Under the pieces are notes generated by a model. It made no database searches and was not told where the DNA came from. It saw nothing but the letters and a program-made list of their open reading frames with translations. Shown here one piece after another: positions 56,601 to 64,000 of a stretch of 64,000 nt of DNA (the stretch's first letter is position 1; each line of letters starts with the position of its first letter). The DNA is taken from contig NC_084802.1 in the NCBI RefSeq assembly GCF_963169125.1, forward strand, positions 38,524,607 through 38,588,606, read 5' to 3'. Made by a program: the position numbers and the translations under genes. This DNA comes from Humulus lupulus (Eukaryota > Streptophyta > Magnoliopsida > Rosales > Cannabaceae).

Positions 56601-58364
56601 CGTAGTTGTAATCCTTGACTAATTATATCCACCTGCGCTGCCTTATGTTGAGCTCCTTCTGTGTAAAGAAGTATTTTAAACTCTTGTGGTCCATATAAAT
56701 CTCGTACCGTTCTCCGTAAAGATAATGGTGCCAGATTTGCGTCGACCACCGCTGCCAACTCCATATCGTGAGTTGGGTAGCGTTGTTCATACTCCTTCAA
56801 CTGTCGTGAGGCGTAGGCTATCACTTTGTCGTTTTTGCATCAACACGCTTCCCAATCCTAGCTTTGATGCATCGCATTAGACAACGAACTTATCGTTGGG
56901 TGTCTGTACACTAAGTACTAGTGTTGAGCAAGGCTTATCTTTAAGCAACTGGAAGCTTTCTTCACACTTATCGTTCCAATTAAACTTTTGTTGCTTCCGG
57001 GTCAGGTTGGTGTGTGGAGTGGCTATCTTAGAAAAAGCCCTCTACAACTTTCTATAATAACCTGCTAGCCCAAAGAAGCTCCTTACTTCTGACGCGTTCT
57101 TTGGTCTAGGCCAATCCTTCACGGCCTCTACCTTCGATGGATCTACTGCAACTCCGTCTTTCGATATGATGTGCCCGAGGAACGCCACTTGTGAAAGCTA
57201 AAACTCGCATTTCTTGAACTTGGCGTAAAGTTTATGCTCCTTCAATCGCGTAAAAATAATCCTTAAATGTTCCTCGTGCTCTACTTCATCCTTGGAGTGT
57301 ACTAAGATATCGTCGATGAATACAACAACGAATTTATCTAAGTAATCCTTGAAGACTCTATTCATTAAGTCCATAAACGTGGCTTGCGCGTTAGTAAGAC
57401 CCAAAGACATAACCAAGAACTCGTAACGTCCATAACGAGTCCTAAAGGTTGTCTTAGGAATATCTTCTCCCTTTACCTTGAGCTGATGATACCCGGACCG
57501 TAAATCGAATACAGTCGCGCCTCGGAGTTGATCGAACAAATCATCAATCCGGAGTAGCGGGTATTTGTTCACTTTATTCAGCTCACGGTAGTCTATGCAC
57601 ATGCGCATACTTCCGTCCTTCTTCTTCACGAATAGTACCGGAGCTCCCCATGGTGAATGTCTTGGCCTAATGAAACCCAAGTCTAGGAGTTCTTATAGCT
57701 GTGTCATTAACTCCTTGAGTTCCGTAGGTGCCATCTGGTATGGTGCCTTAGAGATAGGCTCGGTGCCGGGTACTAATTCTATCGTGAAGTCTATTTCTCG
57801 ATTTGGCGGCAATCCTGGCAAGTCATCGGGGAAAACTTCTGGAAATTCTTGTATAACCCGAACATCTCCAACTTTGAGTGATGTCTCCTTCTCCACATTC
57901 GTGATGTTGGCTAAGAACGCTTGACATCCTTTCTCTATCCTTCTCTGAGCTTTGAGAGGTGACACTAACTGTGTGCGTAGTCCTAAAGCTTGTCCTATGA
58001 AGCACAGTTTCTGGCCGTCAGGAGTCTCGAACATCACCTTCTTGCGTTTGCTGTCGATCGTTGCGCCATGCCGTGCTAGCCGATCCATGCCTAGTATTAC
58101 GTCGAAGTCTTTGATCACTAGCTCTATTAGATCTCCTTCTAGTCCTATGTCCTCAATCTTGATCGGTAAGCCTCGTACTATTCGTGATGATAGAACTACT
58201 CTGCCCGAAGGCAACTCGGTTACAAACCTAGTTCTAAATCTTTCACTAGGTTTGTCTAGTTTTTCTATCATTCCTAACGAGATATACGAGTATACTGCTA
58301 CCAATCTAGCGATACATATACTATTGAGGATAGGATCTGACCTATAAATGCTTGTTACTAGCAT
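56601..58364 (-). pseudogene. E5 protease, reverse transcriptase and RNase H
   Basis: The protease D-S-G-A-T block is replaced by RLVAV just before YSYISLGM (about 58285-58300): the active site is lost. Reverse transcriptase piece 57198-57680 keeps FIDD (about 57310). It has two clean 9-bp losses, after LNKV (TIK missing) and in [13 protein letters not shown] (SKI missing). The upstream open piece 57693-58364 ends at a stop that splits off GFIRP. In RNase H the Asp of CDAS is kept (about 56870), but stops and a deletion at about 56740 break the domain. Confidence 0.9.
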
Positions 58365-59209
58365 GGGTTCCTCCTTGGGTCAATGCAAAGACTTTGGTCT
58401 GGAACCATCGTTTAATCCCTCTTAGCATTCCTCTGAATCCTTTTTGTTGTAGTTCCCAGGTCTGCTAGCTTAACCCCTAATTCCATCTTTGGTCTAAGTC
58501 CTCTGACGAACTTGGTCAACCTCGTAAAGTCGGTTGGGACCAACTCTGGTGCAAACTTGACTAATCTGTTGAACTGACGAGCATATTCTTCTATCATTAG
58601 TGATGACTGCCGAGGTGAAATACTTCTTGTGGAACGGCTCCACAAATCTTGTCCATATTATGGTGGTGACATCGTTAGTCAGGTGAACTAAGTCCTACCA
58701 TATTTTGACATCCTTCCTGAGTAATGACGAGACGTAGGATATGCGGTCCGTATTACTGAGGTTCATGTGCGTAAGAATTGGCTTCACATTCCTTAGCCAC
58801 TCTTCTGCCTCAAAGGGGTCTATAGTCCCTTCGAAGTTTGGAGCGTGCTGCTTGCGGAACCTTTCATACACTGACTCCATATTCGGTACTGGATGTGGCG
58901 CGTAGTTCGTCACTGGGCATTCCCCATATGGACCAACTTGTTGGGGTGCTAGGGCCATTTGTTGTAGCTGCGACTGCGGTTGCGGCGGAGGCTGAGGCTG
59001 AGTCTGCGCCTGTTGACGTTGTTGCTGCAAGAGTTCCTCGACTTGTTGTCGCCGTCTAGCGATTTCCGCGGTGTTGTCAGTTGACGGTGTCGGCGCGTTG
59101 CGGCTAGTAGTAGTACGCACTCCTCTTCTGCGAACTGGAGGGCATCATTGGTCGTTGGAACAACGTTGGAGGTGTTTCCGCTGGTGCGTGCAGATCTTCG
59201 GAGCGACAT
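58365..59209 (-). pseudogene. E5 gag relic, nucleocapsid deleted
   Basis: The ATG at 59209 is followed by RRSARTSGN. A one-base deletion at about 59143 shifts the frame. The body (58695-59120) holds the coiled coil, Gln/Pro stretch and NFEGTIDPFEAEEWLRN, then TAG at 58695-58697 where Trp is expected. A last piece (58412-58645) ends with FAPELVPTDF and LRPKMELGVKLADLG. About 360 bp that encode the Asn-rich linker and the CCHC knuckle in E3 and E4 are missing between about 58410 and 58455. No packaging-competent gag can be made. Confidence 0.9.
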
Positions 59210-59220
59210 CTTCACCAAAA

Positions 59221-59248
59221 GTTCTAACAGTCGAGAACTTGTTAGAAC
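59221..59248 (-). other. Gag-proximal hairpin H2 (E5)
   Basis: GTTCTAACA/TGTTAGAAC, 9 of 9 pairs, lies 11 nt before the gag ATG. The loop is three bases shorter than in E3, the stem unchanged. Confidence 0.75.
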
Positions 59249-59470
59249 TTACCCTAATAGGCTCTAAGGCAAAAACTTATTCTAAAACAAACATATCTTG
59301 GACCTATTTATTATGACTTCTTATGAAAAATTATATAGGTCTTTATTTATTATTAGAGTGGGTTTCTATACTTAGAAAAACAAGTCATCTTTATTTTCTA
59401 GGTGTGTTTCTAATCATCCTATATGACTTAATTCTCAGGCTCGAAACTTATCTTTGTTCCAAAGTTAACC

Positions 59471-59535
59471 ATATTGAGGGAGGGCTGGGATCAGTAAAAT
59501 CGTTCCCACTACTAAGGCCCCCTAACTCTCAATAA
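59471..59535 (-). other. Leader hairpin H1 (E5)
   Basis: ATATTGAG pairs with a partner arm that has one terminal change (CTCAATAA). Inner arms TGGGA/TCCCA are kept (59504-59508, 59486-59490). Confidence 0.65.
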
Positions 59536-59723
59536 AGAAACTTGGTTCATTGATTTGTATCCACCCTCACTGAACTTAGTCATTATTCATTTTATTTATT
59601 ACTTATTATGATTGCGAAAATAAATCAAACTCATACATGAAAATAAAATAACATGAACTTAATTTGAAAAAATCATAAAATAAAGAAATAAACAAAACAA
59701 ACATTGAAAAAAACTAGCTATTC

Positions 59724-60191
59724 TTAAAAATCGGGATCTTCTACATCCGATCCTTCATCTAGCATATCATTATCTATCTCCTTATAATCATCATTGTCTT
59801 GAGCCTCAAAATTTCCTCGGGGAAGATTCAAGAAGATCCTATGTTGTTGCTCATTAGTGAATTGAAACTCTAAATCATAGGTGAACTTAAGTATGAGAGA
59901 ATAATATCTTAGGGCTGCTTGTAAGTCATCATCATTATTTATATTCTCCCATATTTCTTCTAAAGTTAAAATTGCTGAAGGAAAATCTTTTAAAAGCCTA
60001 ATTACTAGGACATATTGTTCTGCAGCTCTCATCATGATTTGCTTAGACTCTTGAAGGTGACCTATCTCTTTGTGGAACAAGATCAATCTTCGAGTGATCT
60101 TTTCTAGTGCTCCTACGGTGTTTCTTGGCTCCCTTATTCTTTTTAAAGCCTTAATGGCTCGGATATCCTCATTGCTTAAAGCTCCATTCAT
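59724..60191 (-). CDS. Extra leader ORF of E5, 155 aa, unknown function
   Basis: An intact ATG-to-TAA frame of 155 codons lies 146 nt after the primer site and 514 nt before gag. It aligns with the E3 product end to end without a gap. Best-kept blocks are IRAIKALKRIREPRNTVGAL, HLQESKQIMMRA, EQYVLVIRL, FQFTNEQ and the acidic tail SDVEDPDF. Differences cluster at about residues 68-106. The N-terminal two thirds are basic/hydrophobic and probably helical; the tail is Asp/Glu-rich. It has no Cys/His finger, no transmembrane stretch and no similarity I recognise to gag, pol or known accessory proteins. It stays open in an element whose gag and pol are broken. Function unknown. Confidence 0.82.
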   Translation of the reverse strand: MNGALSNEDIRAIKALKRIREPRNTVGALEKITRRLILFHKEIGHLQESKQIMMRAAEQYVLVIRLLKDFPSAILTLEEIWENINNDDDLQAALRYYSLILKFTYDLEFQFTNEQQHRIFLNLPRGNFEAQDNDDYKEIDNDMLDEGSDVEDPDF

Positions 60192-60337
60192 TCTTAACTA
60201 AAACATAAACACTAAAGTTGTTAGCTATACACATAGACAAAGTAACTTGTAACTTGTAACTTAAACACTTACTTGGCGGTCCGATTCGGAGCTTTGAGCA
60301 TGTGTATCGAGGAGAACTTCATGTGAAGGAACCGTTT

Positions 60338-60349
60338 GCTCTGATACCA
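60338..60349 (-). other. Primer binding site of E5
   Basis: The sense TGGTATCAGAGC, two bases after the LTR end, is a perfect initiator-Met-type primer site. Confidence 0.9.
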
Positions 60350-60351
60350 AC

Positions 60352-62246
60352 TGTAACGACCCACTAATCTAGACTACTTGGACCATTAACGAATCTATAC
60401 ATAAATCTTACATTTTTGCGGAAATACCATAATTTTATTGAAAACTTATGGAAACAAAGGTTACTTTCATAAAATAAGTAGGATATGGGTACCCATTGTC
60501 TTTAAAACAAAAATAACTTAAAAACTAAAAAGGGTTACATAGAAAATGCGGAAAATACATTTAAAACCATAAAAACATAAACAAGACTACATCCTCGAAT
60601 CGAATAACGCTCGGCCCCTTGACTCCATTCACCATCGATACACATCCTCTAAGCGTCACGAATCTTTCCGCCTCTAAAGCTTATTTCCTGCACATAAACA
60701 GAAAGGAATGAGCCTAATGCCCAGCAAGGAAAATCTAACACATAGTCATAAACATAAACATAATGTCATAATAACGTAAAGACATATCATAACACATAAT
60801 ACACTTATTATAATGGCCATTATTACTTGGGGTCCCATAGGCTAAACAAGCATATGCCCATGGGGTTAATGGGGTCCTACTAGCTAAGTAGGTCATATGC
60901 CCATAACCCATTTGGGGTCTTGTTAGTCATATGGGTCATATGCCCAAGCCTACAAACATACACATATATCATAACACTTTTAATAACATAAAACATATAG
61001 ATAACATAATCACATAACATGTTGATTCTAGCCTATTTCCTTACCAAAGTTACCGGGATTATGGACTGAGTTGGGACTTTTGGAACACTCCTAAAACCAT
61101 AAGAAAGAGTGAGTCTAAGGAAAGGAGATGAAATGAAAGAGATGGAAAGACTAAACCATAAAAACATACTTACCAACTTATATGCTTAAGAGCTTGGATT
61201 CCCTAACCAAAATAAGAATAAGGTTAGGGGACTGAGTAGAAGGTTTTGAGAAAGGAAATAACATAAAATACAGAAAGGAACTAGAGTTTTGGGTTTACCT
61301 CAAAGATTGCAAGATCAATCTAACCTCCACCGAAATACTATAGAACTCACTTCCCAAAGTGTTTGATAAGCTTATGATGTTTAAGCTTATAGTTTTTCCC
61401 CAAACCAAGTGTTTACACTCTCACACTCACTTAACACTAGCAGCTTCTGAACTTAGAGCAAATGGTGAATAATGGCTGGGTACTAGGTCCTATTTATAGA
61501 GTTTGGGAATGAAAATATCTTGATTTTACTTGAATAAAAATAATGGCTTTTTAGGTGAAAATCATTTGAATAATCGTTCAACAGAGGCTGAAGACTCGTT
61601 CACAAGATGCTGGACTGTTGAAGGAGTTTGAATGGCTGAAAGGAAATGAATTCAAAAGAGTTTGAATCCATGCTGAAGGAGGCGATATATCGCCCCCTGT
61701 AGGCGATATATCGCCTGGGCCAGTATGCCCGAGGCGACCGTGCATCGTTTCGTGTTTTCCGTATCTACGTGCTGCGACATATCGCCCCCTATAGCTGCGA
61801 TATATCGGCACACGCTGAATATTTAAACACGAAATTACACATGTTTAGCTAAGTTTGAATGGAGTAAACAGCCTTGACTAAGCCCTCAACGTACTCAAAG
61901 CTGCTGACTGACCCTATAACATTCAAACTTTACCCTTATTTAATTTAATCCTCCAAAATACTTAATCCTTAATTACCATTCATAACATGTGCTTAAAATC
62001 CTATTGGTTGATGTCTAAACCTTATAATATAATAAATATAATCCTTAATATCAGTCACATTAATCAAACCTTAGGTTATACTTAATATTCTTAAACTATA
62101 GGTAAAACTTAGAAAATCTATAAGTACTACTATGAGTGTCCAAATAATTCCCGGTCTGAACCAAAAATCCATAGTAACAAAGATAATGCTATAAATACTA
62201 TCATACTATTATCTATCTTAGCTAAGTAAAGTTCTTGGACTCTACA
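60352..62246 (-). repeat. 5' LTR of E5
   Basis: 1895 bp, offset from the 3' LTR by 7287 bp. I found only one mismatch and no indel. It contains the same TATA box (61490-61499), palindromes (61681-61694, 61702-61715) and hairpin array (60825-60949). Confidence 0.96.
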
Positions 62247-62330
62247 GCCCACACACGAGTTCCTAGTGATTCATATGTATACGGAGAAATCCTTCTTCTC
62301 CTTCTTCCTTAGATCTTGAACCCTAGTCTA

Positions 62331-62365
62331 GAGAGAGAGAGAGAGAGAGTGAGTGAGAGAGAGTT
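62331..62365. repeat. GA microsatellite in LTR D2
   Basis: A (GA)n run of about 35 bp, interrupted by two GT, lies in the U3-side part of D2. Confidence 0.85.
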
Positions 62366-62871
62366 CCCGCCTTTGATCATTTGCAGAGCAGTCACCAATT
62401 TCAAATTGTTAGTGAAACCCTAACCCTAATCTCTCACTTTCTATTTATAATGTCTCACTATCACCAAATTACCATCCTACCCTTGCTCTAAGCTATTCCA
62501 ACAATTTCACTAAACCCTTTTAAGTAATTCTCCACTAAACTATTAGTTTTCATAATCCAAAAGTAATATATGCCTCATAAGTTCTTTTTATTATATTATG
62601 ACCCTTATTTCAACAATTCTTGACAGTAAAGCCCCTAGCATTTGAATGAGACTGTGATTTGTCAGTTTAACACATATCCCGAGCACCCTCGGTATTTTTC
62701 AACATTAATATCTTACACAGATATTAATATCTCATGAACGTATTCATTAAATCACAATATACGTAATTTCATAAAATTACAAAAATACTCATCAAGGGCA
62801 TTAAATTACCTAATTGCATTTACAAGCCAAAATTATCAAAATACCCATGAAACAAAAATGTAGATATTACA

Positions 62872-62931
62872 GGAACTACTTAATGTTTAAGATTATTTCT
62901 TGTTATTTTTAATACTTTAAGGGGTCTTACA
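62872..62931 (+). repeat. 3' end of LTR family G
   Basis: This continues 50936 across D2 and ends GGGGTCTTACA at 62931. A matching duplication for this LTR was not found, because its left end is lost. Confidence 0.5.
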
Positions 62932-63059
62932 CAACGACATTTATTTTAAATGTATTTAAGTGTCTAAAAGCTCAGTTTTTGCCTGTTTGGGAAATCGGGG
63001 TTTTACACTAGTAAAATTTGCTGCCATTTTCATTAAGAGTTCTTAAATGGAAAGAAGTC
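62932..63059. other. Unassigned segment
   Basis: Nothing recognisable. A GGGGTTTTACA at about 62999-63009 resembles an LTR terminus but has no partner. Confidence 0.4.
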
Positions 63060-63200
63060 ATTCAAGTTTCTTCGCCTGAGACATGAGCGAGGACTGAACC
63101 TCTTCAATTGATAAAGGATCACTACAAGATGTAATGTTTATCGCAACAAGAAAAATTTAGGTCCCAAACCATTCATCAATTACATGAGTAACACAAAATA
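63060..63200 (-). pseudogene. Copia-type gag (UBN2-like) relic
   Basis: On the minus strand one frame reads LMNGLGPKF. After a frameshift another reads INITSCSDPLSIEEVQ, then SSLMSQAKKLE and TGA. The pattern NGLG-(x)n-N-I-xS-x-SDPL-xxEEVQ-xxLMS-(x)n-LE is the end of the UBN2-type gag of Ty1/copia elements. Only about 45 codons remain. A host exon is a less likely alternative, because the stop and frameshift sit inside the motif. Confidence 0.6.
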
Positions 63201-64000
63201 ATCTTTAACACTATAGCCAGCAATGTTGAAATTGTCACAAATGAATTTAATATAAAACTTAAATTATAAGAAGATTAATTTGAGTTCATTTACAAACTAA
63301 CAATACAAAAATACATAATCCAATGGTCATTTTCCATACAAACATTATAGTTAAGAGTCTTAGAGAAAGTTCATAAATATTTTAATAACCTTAAAAACTA
63401 AAAAATGTCTATAAAGTTAAAATTCCACAAAGTCCAAATAAAAATAATGAAAACGTTACAGAAAAATAGAGTCAAAGTTCCAAATAAAGCATACATGATG
63501 AATGAGTCAATTGTAGTGCACAAAAATGAAAAATTAAACTAAGAAAATAGGAAATTCTTACAAGTCATGTCATGGTATTGACTAGTAGTGAGGTTCTTTA
63601 CTTCTTTACGGAATTTGATGCCAAAGATGGTAACAGAAGTAGTTATAGTATTATTTGTGATATTTATAGTATTAGTATAAAAGGTTAAATATCACTTTGG
63701 AGTTACTATTCTTTACTAATTGTGTCACTTAGGTGCACAATTTTTATTTTGTACTAATTATATCCACAATTTTTTCTTTATGGCACACATAGGTTTCTAA
63801 AGTTATATTTTATTAAATAATAAAACCTCATTTATAAGGTAAAATAGAAATAAAGAAAAAAATAACACTTATTTTTTTTATCTCTTTAAACCCTCCTTTA
63901 TTGCCAAATATTTTATTTTTTTATAATTGACCTAAATATTCTCTTGAAATATTAAGAAATAACATAAATAATATTTTTTCTCATACCTGTAAAATATTTA
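63201..64000. other. AT-rich sequence with no recognisable feature
   Basis: About 800 bp of very AT-rich DNA lacks long frames, LTR termini and repeats I could support. Confidence 0.6.

Larger units (their letters stand above)
53065..62246 (-). mobile_element. Tekay element E5, youngest insertion, coding-defective
   Basis: LTRs 53065-54959 and 60352-62246 are both 1895 bp. I found one difference (T at 54556, G at 61843). Perfect GCCCA duplications flank it (53060-53064, 62247-62251). Primer site, leader ORF, hairpins and polypurine tract are all in good order. In contrast gag is frameshifted and lacks its nucleocapsid part, the protease active site is gone and pol is broken in several places. 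The element looks recently moved despite having no working proteins. Confidence 0.95.
50937..62871 (-). mobile_element. Family-D solo LTR (D2) containing a CACTA MITE and element E5
   Basis: The plus-strand ends are TGTAATGATCTG at 50937 and TAGATATTACA at 62871, with perfect GGAAC duplications (50932-50936, 62872-62876). Without E5 it is about 2.75 kb including the MITE. The 50937-51850 part aligns in reverse complement with fragment D1 at 42521-43146. No internal region is attached, so it is a solo LTR, probably of a Tekay-like element. Confidence 0.9.

Noticed and set aside
62999..63009. GGGGTTTTACA as a further LTR end
   Set aside because: No matching start, partner copy or target duplication found.
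63060..63200. Possible host-gene exon on the minus strand
   Set aside because: The motif order fits the UBN2-type gag of copia elements, and the frame is broken inside the motif.

Overview
The window is plant nuclear heterochromatin, most likely from a eudicot. Long-LTR Ty3/gypsy elements of the chromovirus Tekay/Del type are nested in other LTRs, with Ty1/copia relics and two MITEs. The base composition is AT-rich, and I found no intact host gene, tRNA, rRNA or CRISPR. Species cannot be fixed from the sequence. Every protein-coding signal I recognise is retroelement-derived, and nearly all of it is decayed. Lineage calls rest on protein motifs: a CCHC knuckle, DSG protease, FIDD reverse transcriptase, HHCC integrase, and a C-terminal chromodomain-like tail ending near ATWELEE.

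Layout. 1-3015 and 9104-11778 belong to an old element (X) with a GC-rich minisatellite block, a 300-codon plant-transposon-type pseudogene and a 3' LTR. It is split by a three-layer nest: LTR family B (3016-9103, TSD AAAAT), then a copia-type LTR (4547-8264, TSD ATTAT), then a Tekay solo LTR E1 (5279-7162, TSD AAGGA). 11779-22535 is E2, an old minus-strand Tekay element without RNase H. Its 5' LTR holds a second family-B solo LTR (18486-20921, TSD GAAAA). 22536-25615 holds an LTR fragment (family C) and a second copia-type LTR carrying a hAT MITE. 25616-42520 is Tekay element E4 (plus strand), interrupted 6 bp into its 5' LTR by the complete Tekay element E3 (25622-35214, minus strand, TSD GTAGA). 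42521-43728 are LTR fragments (families D and C). 43729-49640 is a copia relic split by a 3.9-kb LTR-like unit F (TSD CCAAC). 49800-62931 is an LTR (family G) split by a family-D solo LTR (50937-62871, TSD GGAAC). That D copy carries a CACTA MITE and the youngest element, E5 (53065-62246, TSD GCCCA). 62932-64000 is AT-rich with a small copia gag relic.

How the Tekay elements are organised, in sense order: a ~1.9-kb LTR with a TATA box and upstream palindromes; an initiator-Met-type primer binding site; a GTAAGT donor-like site; an extra 155-codon leader ORF; two conserved hairpins; gag; protease, reverse transcriptase, RNase H, integrase and chromodomain; a polypurine tract; and the 3' LTR. 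The leader ORF is open in E3 and E5 although gag-pol is broken in both, and one base is missing in E2. E5 has two LTRs differing at a single position I could find, yet it lacks the nucleocapsid region and the protease active site. It was therefore probably mobilised in trans by an intact relative. The R-region of most Tekay LTRs carries an array of small hairpins whose stems differ between copies but still pair, which points to a selected RNA structure.
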